Part shown: positions 25,318 to 34,051 of the stretch, one piece after another
Layout of the letters: every line of letters starts with the position of its first letter
Numbering within the stretch: the first letter of the stretch is position 1
DNA from: Rhodobiaceae bacterium
GTDB taxonomy: Bacteria > Pseudomonadota > Alphaproteobacteria > Rhizobiales > Tepidamorphaceae
Direction: 5' to 3'
Assembly: GCA_020637895.1 (NCBI GenBank)
Contig: JACKJP010000006.1
Location: 62,001 to 126,000, forward strand
Length of the DNA stretch: 64,000 nucleotides
Notes under the pieces: generated by a model
The model's database searches: none
Told to the model about the DNA's origin: nothing
What the model saw: only the letters and a program-made list of their open reading frames with translations
Made by a program: the position numbers and the translations under genes

Positions 25318-26227
25318 CACGACCGATCCGAGAAAACTGCCAAGTGCCGACCCGCACACGGGAAACCGCAGGGTCGACCCGATTACCGGTTACGATACGA
25401 CCGGTCACGACTGGGGTGGGATCACCGAACTGAACACTGCCTTTCCGAAGATCGTGATCTGGGCCCTTGCCTTGACGTTCCTGTATTCGTTGGTCGCCTG
25501 GATACTGCTTCCGGCATGGCCGCTGGGGCGTGATTACACGCGAGGTATTCTGGGGCTCGATCAGGGCGAGCAGGCGATCGAGGGCTTGCGCGAGCTGACG
25601 GACGATCGACTGCCTTGGCTTTCGCGTTTCAGCGACGGTGACCTGAGGGCGTTGCAATCGGATGCCGTATTGATTCGACAGGCCATGCCGGCCGCAGAAC
25701 GGCTGTTTGAAGACAATTGCTCCGCCTGTCACGGTGCAACCGGTCGAGGCGGTCCCGGATTTCCGGTTCTTGCGGACGGCTACTGGCTTTGGGGCGACGA
25801 TCCGGGCGGCATAGCCGAAACCATCCGCTTCGGCATCAACTCCGATCATGCCGACGCGCGTATCGCGGAAATGCCGTCCTTCGATTGGATGGCGCGGGCG
25901 GACAGGCTCGCATTGGCGGACTATGTTGCTCGTCTGCCCGGCGCCGGACCCGTCCATTCAAGCCTGCCCGGCGCCGCTCTGTTCACGGAAAACTGCGCGG
26001 CGTGCCATGGCGACGGTGGGCGTGGCGACCTGGAAGCAGGCGCACCATCGCTGACCGACGATGCGGTCATCTACGGACAGGACCGATCGACGGTGATGGA
26101 GACGTTGTCGCGTGGGCGGCGCGGCGTCATGCCCGCCTGGATCGACCGGCTGTCCGCGGCCGAGATCAATTTGCTGGCGATCTATGTTTATCGATTGGGG
26201 CAACCCGTTGGGGAGGGCGCGCAATGA
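25310..26227 (+). CDS. ccoP: cbb3-type oxidase subunit III, di-heme cytochrome c
   Basis: This 305-residue protein has an N-terminal anchor (about 47-70) and two heme c motifs, 'DNCSACHGATGRGG' and 'ENCAACHGDGGRGD', with likely Met ligands in 'EMPSFDWM' and 'GVMPAWIDRL'. The family N-terminus 'GYDTTGHDWGGITELNTAFPKIVIW' is intact. ATG 25310 overlaps the end of ccoO. No ccoQ lies between ccoO and ccoP, and no ccoGHIS genes follow in the window, so assembly factors must be encoded elsewhere. Confidence 0.93.
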   Translation: MSDTTDPRKLPSADPHTGNRRVDPITGYDTTGHDWGGITELNTAFPKIVIWALALTFLYSLVAWILLPAWPLGRDYTRGILGLDQGEQAIEGLRELTDDRLPWLSRFSDGDLRALQSDAVLIRQAMPAAERLFEDNCSACHGATGRGGPGFPVLADGYWLWGDDPGGIAETIRFGINSDHADARIAEMPSFDWMARADRLALADYVARLPGAGPVHSSLPGAALFTENCAACHGDGGRGDLEAGAPSLTDDAVIYGQDRSTVMETLSRGRRGVMPAWIDRLSAAEINLLAIYVYRLGQPVGEGAQ

Positions 26228-26382
26228 CGGAGGGCGTGCAGAAGCGGCTCGCCATCGCTGCTGCGCTCGCGTTGCTTGTGCTGTTCGTGGCCGCGAACGT
26301 TCACCTCATCGCGGTCGCATTGCGCTCGCAATCGGCCTGCACGACGGTCGAACATGTGCCACCCGCAAAGCGGATTTGTTGA
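26224..26382 (+). CDS. Small single-helix membrane protein after ccoP
   Basis: This 52-residue protein has one hydrophobic segment (about 9-32) and a short cysteine-containing tail ('QSACTTVEHVPPAKRIC'). ATG 26224 overlaps the ccoP stop codon (ATGA). It takes the place where a small accessory subunit could be encoded, but it shows no similarity to CcoQ, CcoS or CcoH that I can see. It may be a cluster-specific subunit. Confidence 0.65.
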   Translation: MTEGVQKRLAIAAALALLVLFVAANVHLIAVALRSQSACTTVEHVPPAKRIC

Positions 26383-26395
26383 AGAGTGCCAGTTC

Positions 26396-27226
26396 ATGCT
26401 TGAGCCGCTTCCCGTACTTCGCAAACGAGATCGTCCAGTCCGTCCCTTCGCTCGCTACCTTCCGGCGGCGAAAGCACGCAATTGGCTGGCTCAAGGCTGG
26501 CGCGACCTGACCGCCGATCCCTGGCCAAGCCTTGCCTATGGCTTGGGCCTCACACTCCTTTCCTATGCAGTGTTGTGGATCCTTTATTCGGCCGATCTTC
26601 TCTATCTCGCGCTGCCTGCGGTCTCCGGCTTTCTCATCGTCGGGCCATTCCTCGCGATGGGACTGTACGAGAAGAGCCGCGTGCGGGACGAGGAGGCGCG
26701 CAGCCTCGGTCTCTGGGGAATGTTGTTCTTTCGACCGCGCTCCGGTGCGCAAATGGCGTTCGCGGGATTGCTGCTCGGTCTTTTGGTGCTGTTCTGGCTG
26801 CGCGCAGCGGACCTTCTCTATGCGCTGTTTTTCGGCATTGTCCCATTCCCCGGCACCACCGAGGCATTCGTCAACACATTGACGACGCCGCGCGGATGGG
26901 CGCTTGTGATGACCGGAGGGCTTGTCGGTGCCCTGTTCGCAGCATTTGCCTTCGCGATCAGCTTATTCTCCATCCCCATGCTGGCCGCCGAACGGCGTGA
27001 TGCGTTGACCGCGCTGGGCCTGAGCCTTGCGATGACCAGCCAGAATCTGAAGCCATGCCTGGCCTGGGGGGCCATCGTGGCCATCGGCGTCGGCCTTGCT
27101 GTTCTGACCGGACTTATCGGACTGATTGTCGTTCTTCCCATACTTGGACACGGCACATGGCACGCCTATCGAGCCATCCGGGGGGACGCGGTCCCGGCAG
27201 CAGGGCCTGATCGGCATCCTTCGTAG
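26396..27226 (+). CDS. DUF2189-family integral membrane protein
   Basis: This 276-residue protein has about six hydrophobic helices and the DUF2189 pattern 'DPWPSLAYGLGLTLLSYAVLWILYSADLLYLALPAVSGFLIVGPFLAMGLYEKSR'. Family function is unknown; members occur beside oxidase and NO-related genes. ATG 26396 follows the small membrane gene by 13 bases, so it is the last gene of the nsrR-ccoNOP unit. Start choice is by family length; the longer frame from 26276 overlaps upstream genes. Confidence 0.8.
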   Translation: MLEPLPVLRKRDRPVRPFARYLPAAKARNWLAQGWRDLTADPWPSLAYGLGLTLLSYAVLWILYSADLLYLALPAVSGFLIVGPFLAMGLYEKSRVRDEEARSLGLWGMLFFRPRSGAQMAFAGLLLGLLVLFWLRAADLLYALFFGIVPFPGTTEAFVNTLTTPRGWALVMTGGLVGALFAAFAFAISLFSIPMLAAERRDALTALGLSLAMTSQNLKPCLAWGAIVAIGVGLAVLTGLIGLIVVLPILGHGTWHAYRAIRGDAVPAAGPDRHPS

Positions 27227-27252
27227 AGGGCGCACATGTCCGGAAGCGGTTC

Positions 27253-27680
27253 TCATCGGCGGCCGTCCGTGCAGACCGCGCCAAACCCCATGACCGCCTC
27301 TGGCTGATAGAGCACTTCCTCCAGAACCAATGTCTCGTAGCCGATCAGCGGATCGAATAAGTCGAATGGCTGGTCATGAGAGAGCCCGAGAAGGGCGAGC
27401 CCGCGCGGTACGGTTATCGGCAGGAACAGGCCCTCCCCATCCTCGATATCGGCATGACAAAGGATGCATATCCGGCTGATACCGTCCCCATGCGGTAGAC
27501 GAGGCGGCTGTTCAGCGTCGCGACATCGGCTGGAACATTGTTCCTGAGCACGACCGTCGCGGCTGCAAGCTTACGCTCCAGCAGGCGCTTGAACGGATCG
27601 TTCCGATCGAGACCGTGCTGGAGCATGGCTTCCAGAATGGAGTGCTCTTTCGTCGTCAGAATGCAGTGCTCGCTTTTCAT
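27253..27680 (-). pseudogene. Frameshifted Rnk/GreA-family protein
   Basis: The first 66 or so codons from ATG 27680 read 'SILEAMLQHGLDRNDPFKRLLERKLAAATVVLRNNVPADVATLNSRLVYR' in the Rnk style. The frame then degenerates and stops near 27414. A different frame continues the family pattern ('GISRICILCHADIEDGEG', 'LPITVPRGLALLGL', 'LIGYETLVLEEVLYQPEA') to a stop at 27253. The break lies near 27497-27502 and fits one missing base. Either a real single-base deletion or a sequence error is possible. It is tandem to an intact rnk-like gene. Confidence 0.7.
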
Positions 27681-27734
27681 CGCAGTATCTCCCGTCCGGA
27701 CGGGACGAGCGCTCATCTCGCTGCCGCGCGTTGC

Positions 27735-28148
27735 TCAACTGACGGATTCGCCGTGTGTCACCTGCCCGACGGTCAGGCGGCGGCGCGCCCCGTCCAGCGT
27801 GGCCCAGTCAATCGATTGCCCCGGCGACAGACCAAGCAAGGCAACGCCGACCGGTGTCAGAATCGATATTCTGCCTTGGGAGATGTCGGCATCGGCGGGA
27901 AACACCAGGGTCACCCGGCGCGTCTCGCCGGATTCCGTCGTGTATTCGACCGTGGAGCCCATACGGACCACATGCGGATCCAGTCGACCATCCGCCTTTA
28001 TCCGTGCGCGCTCCAATTCACCGATCAGCGCCCCGGCCACATTCGGATTTCTGGCCATGACGAGTTCGGCAAGCGCCGTCAGTTTTTCATATTCCGCCTT
28101 GCCCACGGCAATGGCTGGCTTTCGCGGGATCTTGTTTCGCTGTTCCAT
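27735..28148 (-). CDS. rnk: Nucleoside diphosphate kinase regulator-like, Rnk/GreA C-terminal domain
   Basis: This 137-residue protein has a helical hairpin-like N-terminus ('AEYEKLTALAELVMARNPNVAGALIGELERARI') and the GreA-type C-terminal FKBP-like domain 'GSTVEYTTESGETRRVTLVFPADADISQGRISILTPVGVALLGLSPGQSIDW'. Rnk binds RNA polymerase without being a cleavage factor. It lies just upstream of the frameshifted paralogue on the same strand. Duplicate Rnk-type genes often sit near nitrogen-oxide genes. Confidence 0.88.
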   Translation of the reverse strand: MEQRNKIPRKPAIAVGKAEYEKLTALAELVMARNPNVAGALIGELERARIKADGRLDPHVVRMGSTVEYTTESGETRRVTLVFPADADISQGRISILTPVGVALLGLSPGQSIDWATLDGARRRLTVGQVTHGESVS

Positions 28149-28414
28149 TTCGTTTCATGCTTTCATACGCATGGGTGCGGCAGGCGCGCGCTCGGCACGT
28201 TTCCTGTCGCGTTCAGATGATGTTTGTGAAATCGCCGCGTCCGGGTGCAATTACCCCGACAGCATGACCTTCAGGTCCTACCCCGCGACCCGGGGCATGA
28301 CGCAACCGAGCCGGGGGCTAGTATCCCGCGATGGGACACACCCTGAAAAAAGAATCCGAAAAAAGCTCGATGCGCGTGTTCATAGTTTAGATGATATGGC
28401 TGGTTGTTTAGAAG

Positions 28415-28972
28415 TCAATGTCCGTTGTCGGATACCCGCACCATCGGCGCACGCGCTGAGAGGATGGCGTCGCACCACGCGAGAATCATATCCGCATTTA
28501 CAGGCAAATCACTGGCCAAGTTGCCGCAGAATGAAATCCAATGATCGCTCCAGCTGTCACTGACCGCAATCAAGACCGGCAATTCCAACCCAAATGCTAG
28601 TTCGATCAAACCGCGGAATCCATGACCCTCTGCTTCACCGCGGCCGAACCGGTTGAGAACGAGGATGTCTGGTCGCTCGACTAGTGAACTGGCAATGTCT
28701 CCCGCCGCTTCCGCAAGAGCTTCGGGATTGAGGCGGCAACCGGATGCGCCAGGACCCCGAGCCTGGAGCACGTCATAGGTTTTTCCGTTGCCGAGATTCT
28801 CCAAGATCACATTGCCGCAGAGGCGATCGGCGACGGGATCCTTGCGCTGCAGGCAACCTGCAACGCGAAGGTTTCTTCGCGTCAGACTGTCGACGACGGC
28901 GTTGAGAAGGCCATCCACCGGATCGCCGGTCCCGAAACGGACTGCAGCGATAAGACGAGGAGAAGGGGTCAT
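28415..28972 (-). CDS. DUF2478 nucleotide-binding-like protein
   Basis: This 185-residue protein has a P-loop-like N-terminus 'LIAAVRFGTGDPVDGLLNAVVDSLTRRNLRVAGCLQR' in which the usual Gly-Lys is lacking (GTGDPVD). A conserved 'DILVLNRFGRGEAEGHGFRGLIELAFGLELPVLIAV' follows. DUF2478 proteins are often coded beside molybdenum transport and molybdoenzyme genes. It is the last gene of the long narK-to-DUF2478 unit. Confidence 0.8.
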   Translation of the reverse strand: MTPSPRLIAAVRFGTGDPVDGLLNAVVDSLTRRNLRVAGCLQRKDPVADRLCGNVILENLGNGKTYDVLQARGPGASGCRLNPEALAEAAGDIASSLVERPDILVLNRFGRGEAEGHGFRGLIELAFGLELPVLIAVSDSWSDHWISFCGNLASDLPVNADMILAWCDAILSARAPMVRVSDNGH

Positions 28973-29026
28973 TCTGGGAGCATCCGAATTTGTTAGGTCG
29001 GTGTTGATATTGAAGCGGACGGGTCA

Positions 29027-29617
29027 TCAGCCGGAATGGCTGCAGTTGAGATCTCGGATGATCCCATCGTTGAGACCGTAGACCCAACCGTGAATGGAAA
29101 GCGACTTTCCTCGATTCCAGGCGGATTTAATGATGGGCGTTCGCGAAAGGCCGTCGACTTGCGCACGGATGCTGAGCTCGCACAGCCGGTTGTGCCGCGC
29201 TTCTTCGCCATCGAGCTCTTCTAGCTCATGTCTGCAGATGTCAGCCACGTCGCGTATGGGTTGCAGCCAGTGATCGATGATGCCGTGACGATGGCCGTCG
29301 ATGGCAGCGCGTACGCCGCCGCAGCCGTAGTGGCCGCATACAATGATGTGCTCGACATCGAGCGCTTCGACTGCGAACTCGAGAACTGAAAGGAGGTTCA
29401 GGTCTCCTCTATGTACCAGATTGGCGACGTTGCGGTGTACAAAGACCTCACCGGGTTCTAGGCCTGTTATCACATTCGCCGGCACGCGACTGTCGGAGCA
29501 ACCGATCCACAGATATTCCGGCTTTTGCAGCGCGGAGAGGCGCTTGAAAAAGGCTGGGTCTTCCCGCGTCTTTGCTGCAGCCCAGAGTAAATTGTGATTG
29601 AGAAGGTCAGCTAGCAT
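29027..29617 (-). CDS. Beta-class carbonic anhydrase
   Basis: This 196-residue protein has the zinc site of the beta class: Cys40, Asp42 and Arg44 in 'WIGCSDSRVP', then His96 and Cys99 in 'CGHYGCGG'. The enzyme interconverts CO2 and bicarbonate and is cytosolic. Its start overlaps the end of the hemerythrin gene by 11 bases, so the two are coupled. Its presence at the end of a nitrate-reductase operon may relate to pH balance during anaerobic growth; that is inferred. Confidence 0.93.
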   Translation of the reverse strand: MLADLLNHNLLWAAAKTREDPAFFKRLSALQKPEYLWIGCSDSRVPANVITGLEPGEVFVHRNVANLVHRGDLNLLSVLEFAVEALDVEHIIVCGHYGCGGVRAAIDGHRHGIIDHWLQPIRDVADICRHELEELDGEEARHNRLCELSIRAQVDGLSRTPIIKSAWNRGKSLSIHGWVYGLNDGIIRDLNCSHSG

Positions 29618-30179
29618 CCTCGACCTTCGAATATCTGATGTTGCGTCTTGCTGCCATGTTCTGGCCGATCCGCTCCAGATCTGACGCTGTCAGTCGCAGC
29701 CGGGCAAACGGCAGGACGATGGCGTTCTCAAGGGTGAGATGGCGTCTTTCGTTCGCAGCAAAGCGATGTAGCAGTCTGCGTAGTTTTTGCGAGAGTCTCG
29801 CGTCGGCCAGCGCCTTTGACAGGCCAATTTTGATCGCCTCGGCGTCGAGGCTATCGGCGGCGTGTTCTTCGCATAGGCGAGCGAGTATCCGCTCTATGCC
29901 ATCATCCGGATGAGCGCGATGGCGTAGGAGCGGAAAGAGATCTTCTTCCTCATCGCGGATATGAACTGCAAAATCATCCAATATGAAATCAAGCACGGCT
30001 GCGATAGAATCGGCGTCCGCTCCTGAAGCTACCGCGATCTGATCGAGCATCTGGCACAGCATGCGCTGTCGGAAGTGTTCGACGAAAATATAGTCGATCG
30101 GTGAGGCGAACTGATGAATGGGGGGATCAGTCATCAGAGCCGACATAGCCAGTTTGCGTGCTTCATCGTTCGATTTCAT
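29607..30179 (-). CDS. Hemerythrin-domain protein
   Basis: This is a 190-residue helical protein with His/Glu pairs of the HHE type: 'PIDYIFVEHFRQRMLCQMLDQI', 'DFAVHIRDEEEDLFPLLRHRA', 'CEEHAADSL' and 'RLLHRFAANERRHLTLENAIVLPFARL'. A di-iron site could bind O2 or NO, or support Fe-S repair as in YtfE. ATG 30179 has AAGG at 9 nt, better than ATG 30185. It follows the PPIase gene in the nar unit and overlaps the carbonic anhydrase gene. Confidence 0.85.
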   Translation of the reverse strand: MKSNDEARKLAMSALMTDPPIHQFASPIDYIFVEHFRQRMLCQMLDQIAVASGADADSIAAVLDFILDDFAVHIRDEEEDLFPLLRHRAHPDDGIERILARLCEEHAADSLDAEAIKIGLSKALADARLSQKLRRLLHRFAANERRHLTLENAIVLPFARLRLTASDLERIGQNMAARRNIRYSKVEDAS

Positions 30180-30189
30180 GGACATGCCC

Positions 30190-31062
30190 TTACTGGACCA
30201 GCGGACCATCCGCCGTGTCCATGTCGATGCCCCGAACATCGGCGGAAGCGGCAAGGATTGCGATGTACTGCGCGACCGCTTTCGACCAGGATGAAGCCTC
30301 AAGCCAAGCGGCGACGCGCTCGGCCACAATCTCATACGGCAGTTGCCGAGGCTCGATTTTCCGGTCGAGTGCGATGACGTGATAGCCGAAGCGGCTTCGT
30401 ACAGGTCCGCTGATCTCGCCAGTTGTCATAGTTTCGAGTGCGGCCTCGAATTCCGCGACTGTACTTCCAGGGGCAAGCTGTCCGAGGCTGCCGTATTGCT
30501 GTCGGGAAGGGCATGCTGAGTGCCTGAGCGCGAGTTCGGAAAAAAGCGTCGGATCGCTTTTGATCCGATCAGATATCGACGCTGCAGCTTCTTTTGCCTG
30601 ACGATCTGCCGTTTCGTCTCCCGGCGGCACCGTCAGCAGGATATGGCGGGCTTCGTAGAGCGGTGCGCTGCGGAACTTCGCCAGGTTGTTTTCATAGTAG
30701 CGGCGGCAGGTTGTGTCATCTGCCGCCGGAACGCTGATTTCCCTGTCCAGCAGTCCGCGGATCGCTGCATCGCGCTCGGTTTCGCGACGGCCTTCGTCAT
30801 CCGTTTCCGGCGCTACCAAGATGTCCTGCCGTGCCGCCTCCTGCGAGAGAAGTTCGGCGACAACGAGTGCTCTCGCGGCCGATCTTACCGCTTCTCCAGG
30901 CGCCACCGCCGGATGGTTCTGTGCTTCTGAAAGGATATCCTCTTCGCGGATTTCCACGCCGTTGACTGATATCGGATCCATGAGCGGGCGGGCTTGAGGG
31001 GGTACTTTTTGCGGCGCGATACCCAACTCGTTGAGCGAAGCGTTGCGATAGATTGTCGTCAT
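30190..31062 (-). CDS. Parvulin-type peptidyl-prolyl isomerase in nar operon
   Basis: This 290-residue protein has an N-terminal helical SurA/NifM-like region ('ILSEAQNHPAVAPGEAVRSAARALVVAELLSQEA') and a parvulin domain ('YEARHILLTVPPGDETADRQAKEAA', 'ALRHSACPSRQQYGSLGQLAPGS', 'SRFGYHVIALDRK'). It has no signal peptide, like NifM, so it probably acts in the cytoplasm, plausibly in NarGH maturation. It starts 6 bases after narI. PPIase genes in this place are known for several alphaproteobacterial nar operons. Confidence 0.88.
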   Translation of the reverse strand: MTTIYRNASLNELGIAPQKVPPQARPLMDPISVNGVEIREEDILSEAQNHPAVAPGEAVRSAARALVVAELLSQEAARQDILVAPETDDEGRRETERDAAIRGLLDREISVPAADDTTCRRYYENNLAKFRSAPLYEARHILLTVPPGDETADRQAKEAAASISDRIKSDPTLFSELALRHSACPSRQQYGSLGQLAPGSTVAEFEAALETMTTGEISGPVRSRFGYHVIALDRKIEPRQLPYEIVAERVAAWLEASSWSKAVAQYIAILAASADVRGIDMDTADGPLVQ

Positions 31063-31068
31063 TGCGTT

Positions 31069-31788
31069 TCACTCCGCCGTGAGGCGCCTGCGTGGCGCGC
31101 GATGATTGCGCTCGCGCACCACCTGATAGCCGGGACGCCAGAAGTAACGTAACGGGACGCTCAGCATGTGAACGAGACGGGTGAAGGGGAACAGGAGCAA
31201 TATCGTCAGACCGAGGAAAAGGTGGGTCTTAAAGATCGGAGAAGCGTCAGCGACATAAACCGACGCCGCGCTGTTGAAGGTGAATATCCCCTGAGCCCAG
31301 GACATGAACTTTACCATCTCGTGACCGTCGAGATGCTGCATTGAAATGGGAATTGTCGCGAGCCCGAGCGCGAGCTGTATCCAAAGCAGCAGGATGATCA
31401 GCGTGTCGGACGAACTCGACGCAGCCCGCACCCGCGCGTCGAACAGGCGCCGGTGGACGAGCATCGTCGCGCCGACGATGGCCATGATCCCGGCGACGCC
31501 ACCAGCGATGATCGCAAGGAGCTGCTTGGCGCCATGGCTGACGCCAATGGCATCGAATACCGCGATCGGGGTCAGCAGGCCGATCAGATGGCCGAAGAAG
31601 ATGACCAGCACGCCGACGTGGAAGAGGACGGAGCCCCAGACGAGTTGCTTGCGGCGCAAAAGCTGCGATGAACCCGAACGCCAAGTATAGGGCTCGCGAT
31701 CATACCGCACCACCGTGCCCAGCACGAGAATGACAAGCGCGATATAGGGATAAATTCCGAAGAGAAGGGTGTTCAGGAATCCGGTCAT
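31069..31788 (-). CDS. narI: Respiratory nitrate reductase gamma subunit
   Basis: This 239-residue protein has five membrane helices and the family N-terminus 'LNTLLFGIYPYIALVILVLGTVVRYDREPYTWRSGSSQLL'. It carries histidines for two b hemes ('GSVLFHVGVLVIFFGHLIGLL', 'KTHLFLGLTILLLFPFTRLVHML'). NarI takes electrons from quinol and passes them to NarH. It overlaps narJ by 4 bases. Confidence 0.95.
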   Translation of the reverse strand: MTGFLNTLLFGIYPYIALVILVLGTVVRYDREPYTWRSGSSQLLRRKQLVWGSVLFHVGVLVIFFGHLIGLLTPIAVFDAIGVSHGAKQLLAIIAGGVAGIMAIVGATMLVHRRLFDARVRAASSSSDTLIILLLWIQLALGLATIPISMQHLDGHEMVKFMSWAQGIFTFNSAASVYVADASPIFKTHLFLGLTILLLFPFTRLVHMLSVPLRYFWRPGYQVVRERNHRAPRRRLTAE

Positions 31789-32513
31789 CGCGTTTCCCCC
31801 TGATGGCTGGCAGTGATGTCGGGATTGGATGGCTTGCGGGTATAGGCGCGGTATTGGCGCTGCAAGCGATCGGGACCACAGGCATTCTCGCCTGCGTTCC
31901 CGCCGAAGGTTACGACCTCTTCTTCCCAGATCTTGTCGAGCGCTTCCAGATCAGCCGGGTCGTCCTCAGCGATGCCCAGCAGTTCCTGCACAAGCCTTGC
32001 GTCCGGCTTTCCGGCCGCCAGCGCTTCAAGGACGGCAAATGCGTTGGCATATATGGAACCGCGCTTGCGCAGTCTCTGATGGAGAGCTGCGAGGATATGC
32101 GCCGTCTGGCCCAGGAGTTCCGCTGCCTCCGTTGCCGGCTTTACCGCCAGAAACTCAAGAAAGAGCGGCAGGTAGTCAGGCAGTTCTCTTGCGCCGACGC
32201 CGAAGCCATCCGCCTCGTACATGCCGAGGAGATCGACCATAGCCTGACCGCGGTCGCGGCTCTCGCCATGGACATGTTCGAACAGATGAAGCGAGAGCGT
32301 TCGCGTGCGGTCGAAAAGGAGCACGTAGCGCTCCTGCGCATCATACAAGTCGCAGGCAGCGATGTCGTCAGCCAGCTTCTGCAGAAGCGTCCTATATCTC
32401 GCCCCGAGCGTCGCTGCAGCAGCCAAGGCAGGGCCTATCTCCGGCAGCGTCGAGCGCTGGGTCTCGTCGGGATAGGACAGGAGCACCGAAATGACTTTGA
32501 GGATCCTGTTCAT
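31785..32513 (-). CDS. narJ: Nitrate reductase assembly chaperone
   Basis: This 242-residue soluble protein starts 'MNRILKVISVLLSYPDETQRSTLPEIGPAL' and contains 'LSLHLFEHVHGESRDRGQAMVDLLGMYEADGF' and 'LPDYLPLFLEFLA', typical of NarJ. NarJ inserts the molybdenum cofactor and guides membrane attachment of NarGH. Its ATG overlaps the narH stop (TGATG). The frame from 32630 is only an upstream extension inside narH. Confidence 0.95.
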   Translation of the reverse strand: MNRILKVISVLLSYPDETQRSTLPEIGPALAAAATLGARYRTLLQKLADDIAACDLYDAQERYVLLFDRTRTLSLHLFEHVHGESRDRGQAMVDLLGMYEADGFGVGARELPDYLPLFLEFLAVKPATEAAELLGQTAHILAALHQRLRKRGSIYANAFAVLEALAAGKPDARLVQELLGIAEDDPADLEALDKIWEEEVVTFGGNAGENACGPDRLQRQYRAYTRKPSNPDITASHQGETR

Positions 32514-34051
32514 CACACGCGCTCCTTGAAGATGTCTGTCGGCGTCTGGACCGTGCGAGTCCGCTTGGCGCCGAAGAGATCGCTGTCGGATGTGCCGCCT
32601 GAGCAGCCGTTGCCGAAAGAGAAGCCGCACGAGCCGCGAACGTCATAGGCATCTTCGCTGATTTCGCGATGCGAGGTGGGGATCACAAAGCGATCCTCGT
32701 AGTTGGCGATCGCCATGACGTGATACATGTCCTCGATCATCTGACCGGTCATGCCGACTTGCTCGGCGATAACCTCATCGATGACACCATCGATCGTCTT
32801 GGTCCTCATATAGGCCCGCATCGCCAGCATCCGTTCCAGTGCCGACACGACCGGCGCCTCCTTGCCGGCGGTCAGGAGATTGGCGAGATAGCGCACCGGA
32901 ATGCGCAGGGAACGCACGTCCGGAATTGCACCATCCATGCCTAGCTTTCCTTCAGCTGCAGCCGACTGCAACGGCGAAAGCGGCGGGATGTACCAGACCA
33001 TCGGCAGGGTGCGGTATTCAGGGTGCAGCGGGAATGCCACCTTCCAGTCCATCGCCATCTTGTAGACCGGCGACCTCTTGGCGGCTTCCAGCCAGGCGGC
33101 CGGAACGCCATCGCGACGCGCCTGTTCGATGACTTCCGGATCGTTGGGGTCGAGGAACACCTTGAGCTGTTCCTCATACAGATCCTGCTCGTCTGGCGCT
33201 GATGCGGCGTCGGAAATCCGGTCGGCATCGTACAACACGACACCGAGATAGCGTATTCGACCGACACAGGTTTCCGAGCAGACAGTCGGCTGGCCCGCCT
33301 CGATGCGGGGATAGCAGAAGACGCACTTCTCCGATTTCCCTGAGGACCAGTTGTAGTAGATTTTCTTGTAAGGGCAGCCGGATACGCACATTCGCCAGCC
33401 GCGACATTTTTCCTGGTCGATGAGGACGATGCCGTCGTCTTCGCGCTTGTAAATCGCGCCCGACGGGCAGGCTGCAACACAGGTCGGATTGAGACAGTGC
33501 TCGCACAGCCGCGGCAGATACATCATGAACGTGTTTTCGAACTCGCCGTAAATCTGCTTTTCTACACCTTCGAAATTGTAGTCTGCCGAACGTTTGGAGA
33601 ATTCTCCGCCGAGGATTTCCTCCCAATTGGGGCCCCAGTTGATCTTTTCCATCCGCTCGCCGCTGATGAGCGATCGCGGTCGCGCTGTCGGCGATGCCTG
33701 ACTTTCGCCGGCCGTCTGCAGATGACCATAGTCGAAGTCGAACGGCTCATAGTAGTCGTCGATCTCGGGCAGGTCCGGATTGGCAAAGATCTTGGCGAGG
33801 ATGCGCCATTTGGCGCCCATTTTCGGCTCGATCTTGCCGTTCGGCTTGCGGACCCAGCCGCCGTTCCATTTCTTCTGGTTCTCCCATTCCTTGGGATAAC
33901 CGATGCCGGGCTTGGTCTCGACATTGTTGAACCAGGCGTATTCGACACCTTCGCGGTTCGTCCAGACGTTCTTGCACGTCACCGAACAGGTATGGCACCC
34001 GATGCATTTGTCGAGATTAAGCACCATGCCGATTTGCGCGCGGATCTTCAT
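32513..34051 (-). CDS. narH: Respiratory nitrate reductase beta subunit
   Basis: This 512-residue Fe-S protein has four cysteine groups: 'CIGCHTCSVTCKNVW', 'CEHCLNPTCVAACPSGAIYKRED', 'CRGWRMCVSGCPYKKIYYNW' with the tryptophan typical of the 3Fe-4S centre, and 'CVFCYPRIEAGQPTVCSETCVG'. It carries electrons from NarI to NarG. It overlaps narG by 4 bases. Confidence 0.97.
   Translation of the reverse strand: MKIRAQIGMVLNLDKCIGCHTCSVTCKNVWTNREGVEYAWFNNVETKPGIGYPKEWENQKKWNGGWVRKPNGKIEPKMGAKWRILAKIFANPDLPEIDDYYEPFDFDYGHLQTAGESQASPTARPRSLISGERMEKINWGPNWEEILGGEFSKRSADYNFEGVEKQIYGEFENTFMMYLPRLCEHCLNPTCVAACPSGAIYKREDDGIVLIDQEKCRGWRMCVSGCPYKKIYYNWSSGKSEKCVFCYPRIEAGQPTVCSETCVGRIRYLGVVLYDADRISDAASAPDEQDLYEEQLKVFLDPNDPEVIEQARRDGVPAAWLEAAKRSPVYKMAMDWKVAFPLHPEYRTLPMVWYIPPLSPLQSAAAEGKLGMDGAIPDVRSLRIPVRYLANLLTAGKEAPVVSALERMLAMRAYMRTKTIDGVIDEVIAEQVGMTGQMIEDMYHVMAIANYEDRFVIPTSHREISEDAYDVRGSCGFSFGNGCSGGTSDSDLFGAKRTRTVQTPTDIFKERV

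Noticed and set aside
31803..32648. 281-codon plus-strand frame opposite narJ
   Set aside because: It mirrors the narJ gene; GC-rich third positions create long antisense frames here.
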